Shown here: in pieces, positions 53,972 through 64,000 of the stretch
Layout of the letters: each line of letters starts with the position of its first letter
Position numbering within the stretch: the first letter of the stretch is position 1
Assembly: GCA_013407085.1 (NCBI GenBank)
Contig: JACCGJ010000677.1
Location: forward strand, 41,399 to 105,398
From: Atriophallophorus winterbourni
Lineage: Eukaryota; Platyhelminthes; Trematoda; Plagiorchiida; Microphallidae
DNA: 64,000 bases
Direction of reading: 5' to 3'
The notes under the pieces: generated by a model
Told to the model about the DNA's origin: nothing
Seen by the model: only the letters and a program-made list of their open reading frames with translations
Database searches by the model: none
Program-made: the position numbers and the translations under genes

Positions 53972-56686
53972 CTGTTGTGAAAATAAAAAAGGGAGACAGG
54001 GATGAGTTTGAATTCCAGGTTGAAAGTTGTCATTTGAAACCACGTTCGTTGCGGTGGTGAGTGAATCCGAGTAGAACGATCATCATCATTGAGAGCGTGC
54101 CTAGCACTTAACCGCTATCCAACTACGACGATGGAATGCTACATACAACCAACCCAAAACAGGTAGTGGAGTTTAAGTGCGACACCAAAAGACAGACAGA
54201 CATTAAAACTCGCCATTTATAAACGATTCAGCGATTCACTCGGGATCATCTTATGATTCTGCATTTGAGCACTGTGGTTTGTCTAACGAACCCTGCGCAA
54301 CCGTGGCACCGAAGCCAATTTTTGTTTCGATGGGTAATAGATAATCATTGGTAGGAAAATGAATTTTGCGACTTCCATGCGACCACAGAGAAAAATGATA
54401 TTAGACCTTCGAAAAATATTGCGATAACAACAGATTGTGCGTCTTGTGGTGGAACAAAGTCAACATGTGATTCGTTCAAGGAAATTAAATCTTAAAAATT
54501 CGTATATTTTGGGAAACTTTAAAACGTTTCAGATTACGCTGCAGACTCACCGCAGAATATTCAGGGAAGCGTTTAACATTGAGTTTGGAAAATATTAGCG
54601 TGCCATTGACGGTAACCTCAAACGAAGCTACAAAACGATCGTGAAAATGTGTTGCATAAGCGGTATGCGTATTGCTAGAATTCTTTCAAGTGTATGTATG
54701 TATGAAAGAACAAGCCCGATCTAGGCAAAGTACCGCATAGTCAGAGGCTACGCGTGGGCTAAGATACTGTCAGGTTGTCCAGACCTAGACAAATATGAAA
54801 AAGGAAATAGAAATAGAAAAAGGAAATAAAGGTAGTGAGACGCCAGCGAGTTTCAAGTGTAAATAGTTATGAGTTGAAAGTGTGGAGTGTGTAAGCAAAA
54901 TAATGTATATTGATAATTAAATCATTATGAGAATGTATTGTGGGAAGACACATTGGATCATCAAACGTAAAGATGTATAGATGTTCTCTCGTGATGAGAG
55001 AACAATCTCATCGCTCGTCATCATCATCAGAGACAGCATTACACACATAGCTTGTACCGAATGCATTACTGCTATACAACCATGAAAAAATCATAAAACA
55101 TGGGAAAGGGTGGGACTTAAACAGCTACGGAATCTCTAGAAGAGCAAACATAAGCAAACTGGGATGATGTGCCTACACCTCGAATGGAAGATGCATGCAA
55201 TCAAGTTTCGTAAACTAGCAGAGCGACATCAGCCCCACAGCTTTATTGCGGGTTTCACTGACATGCATCACAACAAGCTTTCCTCGTCATTCCACTTGAC
55301 AACATACAAGGCTAAGCAGAAGCAAGGTTATCAATAGGCTTAGTGCAAGACCGCCAATGAACACGGTTTCGGGGCATGTCCTGAAGCGTAACTAACGATT
55401 GCGATATCTGATCGCAAATGAATCCGTCCCGGGTGTCGTTGGTTCGGCATCAGTAAAGCGGGGCCCAATCAGCGTAACCTGTGAAGGTTGCCCTGCTGTT
55501 CAACTACCAATGCCGAATTATTGAATGAGATCTGATGATCGTGGTATCAAATTACGCGATGCTGGTTCAGAAGGAACTACTTTCGGGGACTTCGTTGTAA
55601 GCGAAATAAAAAACTAATTTACTATGTATGGTGTGATGTGAAGTAATGTGGTAAACGGTTTTTACTTGAGCGATGGTTCAAACTAATACGGAAAACGGCG
55701 ATGAGGAACCAAAAACTGATCAGCATACAAGCCTGTCATGGTAATTACCACTGAGCTGCGCGTAGACATAATCGTAGAGAATGTTATATGTGACCTGTAT
55801 AACAGTAGCGTGTATGACGACGTATCAAAATCGGTCGTGTGAAACAAACCTAGAACCTGGAAAACTGCTACATAGACAATAACAACACTCGCGGTGAGAT
55901 ACAGTGACGTTGCTCCAGTTTAGATAAATAAATATAAGATAACGGGACTGGAATACTGATTTGGAACGAAATGATAGATGATTTATTGATTAACATTCCG
56001 TTTGGAATCCTAAAGCGATGACTATAACTCAAACGATTAGCTTCGGTGTAATGAGTAAGCGCGAGGGTGAAACACGACTTACTTGACCGTCCTACTTGCA
56101 TGGTGACAGACGCTTCAGGGACAGCCTCAAGGATCAGTTGTAGCAAGTACGATGCCCGAGTGTCGTAACCTCATCCACCACTGAAATGGACGATGAACAG
56201 AAAATAAATGTGAGCTATTACTCCGAATAGAACTGTGAATTGATATTAATTCTATAAGTTTATATCAACGGTAGCAGCTCAGCTTATTAAGATGTGAAGC
56301 AAATAACTGAATGTTTTTCTAGGCCTGGGTAACCTGACAGTTTCTCAGCTAACATGCAACCTGGGTGTGTGGGACTTTGGCCCCGGGGTTGTTATTTCGA
56401 CGAAATGGACACATAATATTAAGCGAATTCAACACCGATATGACCTCATATAAAGGTTATTAAATTCAACCTTTGCAATCGACATCAAAATTATACACAG
56501 CCAGTAGAAATATGTCGTAAAAGTATGTAGCATTAGTACGAGGGAATTAGGCAGCAATCGAGAACAGTATCGCAATTCGGCGGAGAGTTTGGGTGTAATG
56601 CCAACGCACTTAAACATTTGATTTCATCTATCTATGGAACATTCATTAACGTACCAATATTCAATGTTCACAACAGGTCCAGGCAT
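53882..56686 (-). CDS. SELENOW: Selenoprotein W copy B (paralog, stop-loss extension)
   Basis: Exons on the minus strand: 56686-56655, 56180-56083, 54627-54551, 53971-53882; 297 nt, 98 aa. Sec TGA at 56173-56171 and all splice sites are kept. Compared with copy A: A17D, P18T, R22Y, Q24L, and KLKAK to KLNVK in exon 3. TAG has become GAG, adding nine residues (EPKLSCVII) before TAA at 53884-53882. I count eight nucleotide differences in the shared coding sequence and none is silent. Five of them fall within about 24 nt just after the Sec codon. A CR1-like element begins 13 bp upstream of the ATG, so the native promoter is separated by 4 kb. The copy could be decaying, or expressed from the element and diverging; the sequence alone does not decide. 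Confidence 0.85.
54551..54627 (-). CDS. SELENOW: SelW copy B exon 3
   Basis: 77 nt with the same splice borders as copy A. Encodes SFEVTVNGTLIFSK with two substitutions further on. Confidence 0.85.
54692..54850 (-). repeat. Family A repeat in SelW B intron 2
   Basis: Duplicate of the copy at 49398-49560. Confidence 0.8.
55018..55512 (-). repeat. RTE 3' fragment in SelW B intron 2
   Basis: Duplicate of the fragment at 49683-50165, so the RTE insertion predates the duplication. Confidence 0.8.
56083..56180 (-). CDS. SELENOW: SelW copy B exon 2 (Sec codon at 56171-56173)
   Basis: TTTCAG acceptor, GTAAGT donor. GG-TGA-GY retained, followed by DTRASYLLQ in place of APRASRLQQ; the rest is identical to copy A. 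Confidence 0.85.
56320..56395 (+). repeat. Diverged family A piece in SelW B intron 1
   Basis: Duplicate of 51090-51165. Confidence 0.65.
56655..56686 (-). CDS. SELENOW: SelW copy B exon 1
   Basis: Identical to copy A exon 1: MPGPVVNIEY plus TG of Cys11, GTACGT donor. The CR1-like insertion starts 13 bp beyond the ATG. Confidence 0.85.
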
Positions 56687-56811
56687 TTCTAAACAAATTT
56701 GAATTTGAAGGTCAACGTGAACGTTTGCTCCTTCCGATATTTTGATATTGTTGTGGATATCGAATCTATTTCAAGATTATTACAAGAACTTTCATTCTAT
56801 TTTCAACGGAT

Positions 56812-57846
56812 TTGAACATGGTTACGACTCGTAAATCTGCAAAAGGAGATCATGCAGCACCGACTGCAAGGAAGCCTCAAGAGAATGGGGGCTCCGCTGC
56901 TCACTCTGGGGATTCTTGTCTGGTTTGTTCGAAACAGGTTGCCAATAACGCTAAAGCTGTTCAATGTGAAATTTGTCTAATGTGGATACATATTCGATGT
57001 GGTTCAATGAAGCCGGAGATGTATCGTTGGCTTCAGAAGAATTCATGCGATATCATTCGCACGATATGTAAGATATGCCTTCCACCGACTGGTTTCAAGC
57101 TCGCAAGTACTCAGCTTCCAGTTGACACGGCTTCTGCTAAGTCCTCTGAAGGTATTGATGGGAGTATTGTAAATGGTGGCTCACCCTCGAAGAAGGATAA
57201 CCGCCACACATCTTGTGTACAACAAGTCTGCGTGCAATCTGAAGATGTACGCACCTTTGCGGAAGTGGCTTCCTCGTCTTTAATCGGTTCCAATGAAACG
57301 AACGTTCTTGAGGCCAAAGAGGTCCAGGAACCATCTAAGCTAGATAAATCTATAAAGAAAAAACACCAGAGCTTTACGACTGTTGAGAATAGACAATCCT
57401 GCGTCATTCTTCACAATGCACCTGAGCAAACAGGTGCTTTGGCGATAGACAGGGTTAAACAGGAACGCGAGTTCTTAAATTCTGCTCTTGCCCCCCTTTT
57501 CGACGAAGGTGAAAAGGGTGTAACGGTACGCACAGCGTTTCGTCTAGGCCGCAGGCCAGCGCCAGGAGATCGCCCAAGACCGTTAAAGATTGTGTTAGAC
57601 TCTGTTGAGCAAGTGACCTTACTGCTAAAGAGGGGTTACAGGTTAAAGGGTAGTGAACTTCGACTCCTGCGTGATCTTTCTCCGGAAGATCGTGTGAAGA
57701 TGCGAAAAGCTACTCAGGAAATTAGCGAGCGCAGAGCCGCAGGTGAAACTAACTTGCGCATTGTGGATTTTCGGGTTGTGAGGATGAGGCCAAAAGTTCG
57801 TTGGCAACCTCTGACGATATGCATTCGGAGGGATCTGGATCTTTAA
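56812..57846 (+). CDS. CR1-like ORF1 protein with PHD finger
   Basis: 344 aa, intact. Residues 36-89 form a C4HC3 PHD finger (C36, C39, C52, C55, H60, C63, C86, C89). Residues about 196-330 resemble the RNA-binding ORF1 core of this clade (SCVILHNAPE, VTVRTAFRLGR, GYRLKGSELRLLRDLS). Thought to bind element RNA as a chaperone (family knowledge). The last 46 nt overlap ORF2 in another frame. Confidence 0.85.
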   Translation: MNMVTTRKSAKGDHAAPTARKPQENGGSAAHSGDSCLVCSKQVANNAKAVQCEICLMWIHIRCGSMKPEMYRWLQKNSCDIIRTICKICLPPTGFKLASTQLPVDTASAKSSEGIDGSIVNGGSPSKKDNRHTSCVQQVCVQSEDVRTFAEVASSSLIGSNETNVLEAKEVQEPSKLDKSIKKKHQSFTTVENRQSCVILHNAPEQTGALAIDRVKQEREFLNSALAPLFDEGEKGVTVRTAFRLGRRPAPGDRPRPLKIVLDSVEQVTLLLKRGYRLKGSELRLLRDLSPEDRVKMRKATQEISERRAAGETNLRIVDFRVVRMRPKVRWQPLTICIRRDLDL

Positions 57847-60620
57847 AAGTGATATATTTTAATGCGAGGAGCTTGAGAAACAAACTGGATGAACTCTTTG
57901 ATCGGATTAGATGGGACCCTCCAGCGATCATTGCGGTGACGGAAACCTGGCTCTCACCTGAGCAGGATGATCCCGAGCTGGCCATACTTGGATATAGACT
58001 CTTTCGCTCGGATCGAACAGACGCTAAAATCGGTGGTGGGGTTGCCTTATATTTCCAACAACATATTTCCGTCGCAGTGTTGGCTCGCTTCCAGCATTCT
58101 GCCGGTATGGCTGAGAGTATATGGTGCCGTATAAGGACTGCAGCTTCATTTGCCACGATAGGTGTCGTTTATCGTTCTCCCAATACTCAGGCAGATACTG
58201 TGATATCACAGATATGTCAGTATGGTAGATCCTCAAACTGCTTGATTATGGGGGATTTCAATGCTCCTAGTATTGATTGGACTTCGCTAGATGAAGGTTC
58301 TGGGTCATTCGAGCGGGACTTATTGGACGCTGTGGTTGATGTGGGCCTCGTGCAGCACGTTTCCCATCCGACCAGAGTAGGCCCTACTGGGTGTGAGTCC
58401 ATTTTGGACTTGGTATTCACTCCCACGCAGTCCGATATTACTCAGCTTCGGACTGAAGCTCCATTAGGCTGCAGTGACCATGCCACCTTAAGTTTTATGT
58501 GGAAACGCAACACTGGCTGGGTACCAGATCCAATTCCCAGAAGGAATTTTTGGAAGGCAGACGCGGGTAGGTTACGGGATGTTGCTTCATCTCTCGATTG
58601 GTCTTTCGATCAAGCAGCTGATGTTGAAGATTGTTGGCTGGTGATCCGTAATAACATTTTGACAGTTATTGAGGTGGCTGTTCCGTTGTCCACACGTCGT
58701 CGTAAGGCGAAAGGTCCACCTTGGTTTGATAAGGAGATAAGGAAACTTTTGCGGCAACGTCAAAAGCTCTGGTCGATATTCGTAAGTCGGAAAAACGCCA
58801 CTGACTATGACAACTATCGGCAAGCTAGGAACCTTTGTACGGCATTAAAGCGCAGGAAACGTATGTTGTACGAGCAGCGATTGGTTGACGAGTCTACTTG
58901 TGCACCAAAACGGCTATTCGCATACATTCGACGCCGCACAAAGGCGTCGCCATATATTCCTAATTTGATAGATCCTAATGGGGTAGACATTACTGAGGAT
59001 GGTTTGAAAGCTGAAGCCATGGCTAAGCAGTATGCCTCCGTGTACTGTCTGGAAGACAGTGATCCTCCTTCTGTCTCTAATAACAGTGAGGTGCTGTCTG
59101 ATCTTGATGTAGATGTAGAGACTGTTAGACACCTGTTGGAACAGTTAGACACACAATCCGCGCCAGGACCAGACGGTATTCATCCGTTGGTTTTACGAGC
59201 ACTATCAGAAGTGTTGTGCGTTCCGCTGGCCAGGTTGTTTACAAAATCTGTAACATTAGGGGTCTTGCCACAAGAATGGAAACAGGGTATTATTAAACCT
59301 ATGTTTAAGAGTGGGGACCCCAGTAATCCTGCTAATTACAGGCCGGTCACATTGACTTCTGTGATCGGTAAAATTTTAGAGAAGCTGATCAAAAGGAAAT
59401 TAGAGCATTTCTTTTGGAGTGTGGGCGTTGGTGTCCACAACAACATGGATTCACCAAAAATCGCTCATGCGTAAGTAATCTGCTCCTGGCGCGAGAAAGT
59501 TGGTGTGCTTTGACTGATTCTGGTCAAGAGGTCGATGTCATTTTTATCGACTTCAGTAAGGCGTTTGACTGCGTGCCCCACCGCCGATTGCTCGTCAAGC
59601 TGGAGGGTTTGGGTATTCAGGGTTGTCTACTAAAATGGATCGAGGCATTCATCTCAGGGCGGTCAAACCGTGTCGAGGTGAATGGAGTTTTGTCTTCAGA
59701 GATGATAGCAGGCTCCGGAGTGCCGCAGGGATCTGTCCTTGGCCCATTGCTATTCAAAGTTTTCGTGAATGATATTCCGGACGCGGTAGCGATCGATTGT
59801 CTTTTATTCGCGGATGATCTGAAACTGTGGGCCTCTGTCAGTTCCTGCGATGGCCACAAGCAACTGCAACAAGCAGTTGATGACTTAGTCAGTTGGACAC
59901 ATCGCTGGTCACTGCCTATCAATGAGGACAAGACAGTGGTCATGCGCATAAACTCCGATGACACTGGTGGTGAATACTTTATTGGAGGTAAGCCTATTAG
60001 AGCGGTGACGGTCGAAAAAGACTTAGGGATTCTGGTTATGGATTCCTTGAAGTCGAAGGCTGACACTTGTCGGAGAATAGGCAGCGCTACCAGGATGCTC
60101 TGGGCGATTCGGCGTTCCTTTGCGTCCATTACCCCGCAAATGTTCCAGACACTTTTCTCTGTGTACATTCGTCCTCTGTTGGAATATGGGCTACCTGTTG
60201 CATTTCCTCAGTCCAAAGGCGAATGCGACTCCTTGGAGAGGGTACAACGGAGGGGCACTAAGATGGTTTGTGGAATGCGCCAACTGGCGTACGAGGATAG
60301 GAGGAGCTTGCTGAAACTCTACCCCCTAGAGCTTCGAAGGGAAAGATATGACCTGCTCCTGACACGCCGTATTCTGCTCGGTCAATATGGAGACGAGTTC
60401 CTCCAGTACTTCCGATTAGTAGGTGAGTCCAGGACACGTGGACATGACTTTAAGTTGCAGAAGGCTGAAGCTGAGTAATGCGAGCACGCTATCCACGCGG
60501 GTGGTGAACACTTGGAACTCTCTACCGAAAGAGCTCCTGTCTCTACCGTCTGAACAGCTATTCAAAGGCGCGTTGGATCAGCATTTGTTGAGACGGATGG
60601 ACTTGATCCCCGGAGTGATA
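57801..60620 (+). pseudogene. CR1-like ORF2 (endonuclease and reverse transcriptase), two frameshifts
   Basis: Endonuclease: YFNARSLRNKLDEL, VTETWL, MGDFNAPSIDW, SDHATLSF. RT: APGPDGIHP, WKQGIIKPMFKSG, NYRPVTLTSV; frameshift near 59430; then GFTKNRSC, VIFIDFSKAFDCVPH, SGVPQGSVLGPLLF and LLFADDLKLWA (FADD). A second frameshift near 60470 separates the last 50 residues (NTWNSLPKELLSLPS). The copy cannot make a full protein as assembled. Confidence 0.9.
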
Positions 60621-60875
60621 TAGTGGTGTTCCTCTACTCTCAGGGTTTGCCTTGTCAGCAGAAGTCACCCATGTCTATTACTGTGATGAAGCTCAAACGG
60701 GATTTTATCCCTTCTGCTTTCGATTCAGAAGGAGAAGAAGAAGAAGAAATTGGTTAACGTATGAAACAAGAGTGCTGAAAAAAGCAGACGGATCAGTTCT
60801 CAAGTAAATGTGAAATAAGTGTAGATTCTAATCGGGGTTTTAAACAATAATAGAATAGAAAAATACTCCGTAGTA

Positions 60876-61140
60876 TGGTGTTTTCATTGTTGTATATTTT
60901 ATTACAATAATCCTGCATATTTCATTATTGTTTTGTTTTAATGATACATGTAAATATGTACACAATTTGAATATACGATTCACGCCGCGCTCGTGTTCTG
61001 TTTTGGGACAAGTATATCGCGTGTGACTGCCTGGGATTTGTATGCTGTTATTCGTTGTGAACTGTGTTCCGGTTTATTGCGTTCAATAACCAGAGACGTA
61101 CTTTGTTAGTGGTGAAATCTCCGTTGGATCAACCGCTACA
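60876..61140 (+). repeat. 5' LTR of the CsRn1-like element
   Basis: About 265 bp between the break in homology with the upstream duplicate (after CTCCGTAG) and the CTACA that precedes the primer-binding site. The exact first base (60876 or 60879) is uncertain. Confidence 0.65.
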
Positions 61141-61241
61141 AATTGGTGAGCCCCGAACATTTTTCTTTTTGAAATTTTCGTTCGTACCATATACTCCCAG
61201 TTATTTTGATTTTGCTGTCATATCTATTTTCCATTTACTAA

Positions 61242-63573
61242 ATGGATTCTAAATCAGCATTTTCTAATACCCCATCTGAGGACATTTCTACCGACACTAT
61301 GTCGCACTTTAGTCTTCCCTCTTTTGGTATGAACGACCCTCGCCTCTGGTTTGCACAGATCGAAGCACTTTTCGAGTCTTACCGCGTAAACAATCAACGA
61401 TCCCAGTATAATCGTGTAGTTGGTATGTTGCCATCGTCAGTCGCAAAGGAGGTTGCTGATTTAATTTACAACCGCCCTGCTGATAATCCATACGATGCGC
61501 TTAAACATGCCATTATCTCACGTACTTCATCTACTGATGAGCAAAAGCTACGGAAACTTTTGTCCGGCTTAGAAATGGGTGATCACACTCCCTCACAACA
61601 CCTGCGACACATGCTTCAATTACAAGGAGATAAGCCTGTTGATGACAACATCATTCGTGAATTATGGCAGCAGAGTCTTATAGCCGACGTCCGCAAAGTC
61701 TTAGCCATTATGGACAAGCACACCAGTCTCCAACACTTGGCACGCATTGCAGACGAACTTCACGATATCTCGCACAGCATTACCTTGTCTCACGTCAGAC
61801 ACACCACTGAAGCGCATAAAAGCATCCCTGTCCAGAATGATTTTGAAGAGTTAAAATCGATGTTCAATTCCTTGTCATTGCAAGTACAGAACATCGCACA
61901 ATCTCGTAATAACTCACGAAATCATCATCCTCGTCAGCCTAAGAAACGATCTAGTCGTTCTAACGGACCACGAAGCCAGACAGTAGACGCAGCAGCTCTG
62001 TCTAGCACCCTTCAAAGCCGACTTTTCTACGTTAACGACCGGGCCACTAAAATGCGATTCCTCATCGACACTGGTGCTGAGATTAGCGTTATCCCACCAT
62101 CCACTAAGGAACCCAAGAGCCTTTCGTCAATGACGTTGCAGGCGGCAAACGGCACGAAAATTTCCACTTTCGGTCAAAGATCACTTTCTATCGAATTGGG
62201 TCTACGACGCGACTTTCGATGGATTTTCACGCTGGCTGATGTCAAAGTACCGATTCTGGGAGCAGATTTCCTCTCACATTTTGATCTTTCAGTCAATATA
62301 ACTAAACGAAAGCTTATTGATAATTTGACAAAGATTAACTCCTTTGGTAATTCCTGCGATTCCCCTATTCAAACCATTCGTGTACTCACCCCTGACATCC
62401 CATCTGCGTTCAGTGACTTACTGAAAGAATTTTCGGAAGTTTTCAAACCCTGTACACAAGCTGCGGTCGGTAAACATAACGTTAAACACCATATTGTGAC
62501 CCGTGGTCCTCCAGTGTTTAGCAAGCCCCGTCGTTTGGCTCCAAACAAGTTCGATGTAGCGAAACGTGAGTTTGAACATATGCTCGAACTGGGAATTATC
62601 CGGCCATCCAAATCGCCTTATGCAAGCCCCCTTCAAATGGTGGAGAAAAATAAATCTGATGCTTGGCGACCATGCGGTGATTACCGTTCCCTTAACAGAG
62701 TTACTGTTCCCGATCGTTACCCCATTCCCCATATTCATGACTTTGCACTTTCATTACACGGAAAGACAGTGTTTTCTAAACTAGATTTGGTGCGTGCTTA
62801 TCACCAGATACCTGTCGCCGACGAAGATATCCCTAAACCAGCTATTACCACACCTTTTGGTCTTTTCGAATTTTTAAAAATGCCCTTTGGTTTACGCAAT
62901 GCTGCTCAAACCTTCCAGAGATTTATGGACCAAGTTTTCCAGGGATTATCTTTTGTGCATGTCTACATTGATGACGTCCTGATCGCCAGTTCTTCTCAAC
63001 AGGAACATGCAGAACATCTGCATGCTGTTTTCAGCGACTTTCACAATTCGGCGTTGTGGTTAACCCAGATAAATGCCTTTTTGCTGTCGATTCCCTTGAA
63101 ATCTTAGGACATCATGTCGATCAAAACGGAATTCGCCCTGTGCTTGATAAAATTTCGTCCATCAATGATTATCCATGTCCCACCTCGCTTCGACAGTTAC
63201 GTCGATTTCTCGGGTTAGTTAACTATTACAGAAGATTTATTCCAAACTGTGCTAACATCGCTCAACCGATGACTGATTTGTTACGCGGAACGGAACGACA
63301 ATTTAAAATGAATGCAGATGCTGCTGAATCGTTTCAGCGATTGAAAGCTGCACTGAAAGAAGCATCTACGTTATCCTAAATGTCCAGGAATCCCAACGCT
63401 TCACTTTCACTTGCCACCGATGCATCACAAGCAGCAGTCGGCGCTGTCCTGCAGCAAAGTATTGACGGTGTTACTAAACCGCTTGCATTCTTTTCTCGTC
63501 GTCTACAACCCGCCCAAACCCGCTATAGTACATTTGGTCGCGAATTGTTAGCTATATATTATGCTGTTCGTCA
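61242..63573 (+). pseudogene. Gag-Pol of the CsRn1-like element (frameshift, stop, truncated)
   Basis: Gag has [18 protein letters not shown], characteristic of the CsRn1 lineage, but no Cys/His zinc motif is seen before the protease. Protease: [27 protein letters not shown]-type order with [32 protein letters not shown] and [11 protein letters not shown] (YIDD). A frameshift near 63050 moves the frame; then a TAA at 63377-63379 precedes the RNase H start (LATDAS, GRELLAIYYAVR). Sequence identity ends right there. Confidence 0.88.
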
Positions 63574-63604
63574 ACGTTCTCTATCCTCGCCGAAGGTTTT
63601 CACC

Positions 63605-64000
<396 letters not shown>

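Larger units (their letters stand above)
56700..60746 (+). mobile_element. CR1-like non-LTR retrotransposon, nearly full length
   Basis: 4.05 kb inserted into the second duplicated copy. The matching site in the first copy (51459-51485) is empty and shows the joint AAATTGGTTAACG. AAATT occurs at both edges (56695-56699, 60747-60751) and may be a 5-bp duplication. ORF1 carries a PHD finger, ORF2 an endonuclease and RT. The 3' end is a (GAA)n run. ORF2 has two frameshifts. Confidence 0.92.
52127..60873. repeat. Tandem segmental duplication, copy B (with CR1-like insertion)
   Basis: Same order as copy A, interrupted by the CR1-like element at 56700-60746 and ending where the CsRn1-like LTR begins. 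A family B segment of about 330 bp present in copy A (48075-48300) is missing here. Confidence 0.92.
60876..63573 (+). mobile_element. CsRn1/Boudicca-like Ty3 LTR retrotransposon, 3'-truncated
   Basis: One LTR (about 60876-61140), then a primer-binding-like TGGTGAGCCCCGAAC at 61144-61158, gag, protease, RT and the start of RNase H. The copy stops inside RNase H around 63573, where the histone H2A 3' flank begins; the rest of RNase H, integrase and 3' LTR are missing. The LTR start is inferred from the matching empty site ending at 51591. Confidence 0.85.

Overview
The window is eukaryotic, AT-rich and crowded with transposable elements. Intron-split genes, GT-AG splice sites, a CsRn1/Boudicca-type Ty3 element, RTE and CR1-like retrotransposons, a Penelope-like fragment and several hammerhead ribozymes together suggest a flatworm, most likely a digenean fluke; the species is inference. 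There are two assembly gaps (22339-23338, 1000 N; 44081-44100, 20 N).

Host genes. (1) 1979-39577, plus strand: a USP2/USP21-type ubiquitin-specific protease in 12 small coding exons. All splice phases agree, giving about 525 aa with complete catalytic Cys/His and zinc-binding residues; its 36-kb span is mostly transposon debris in introns. (2) 48500-51456, minus strand: a complete four-exon selenoprotein W gene (89 aa) with an in-frame TGA selenocysteine codon in a Cys-Gly-Gly-Sec motif and a well-formed type II SECIS element in the 3' UTR. None of its exons is longer than 98 nt, so ORF calling misses it. (3) 53781-56686, minus strand: a second selenoprotein W copy in a tandem duplication of about 5 kb. 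It keeps Sec and SECIS, but has only amino-acid-changing differences, a lost stop codon (+9 aa), and a CR1-like element inserted 13 bp upstream of its ATG. (4) 63605-63982, minus strand: an intronless histone H2A whose 3' side directly abuts a truncated CsRn1-like element.

Mobile elements. A Mag-like Ty3 element (23607-30637, AACG target duplication) has lost its reverse transcriptase/RNase H in frame and carries a nested RTE element (25513-29341, GGACATC target duplication). A 795-bp deleted Mutator-like (MULE) DNA transposon (15026-15820, 9-bp target duplication) sits inside an RTE tail. A nearly full-length CR1-like element (56700-60746) and a CsRn1-like element (about 60876-63573) both interrupt the second duplicated copy. 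Two dispersed repeat families (called A and B here) occur throughout.

Ribozymes. Hammerhead cores are visible in a tRNA-derived SINE (two copies, 14.3 and 14.7 kb), beside a Penelope-like GIY-YIG fragment (32.07 kb), at 41.2 kb, and in decayed form at 10.9, 20.1, 35.1 and 35.45 kb.

The selenoprotein W pair with its SECIS elements and the density of hammerhead motifs are the main discoveries. All calls come from reading the sequence; no database search or folding program was run.
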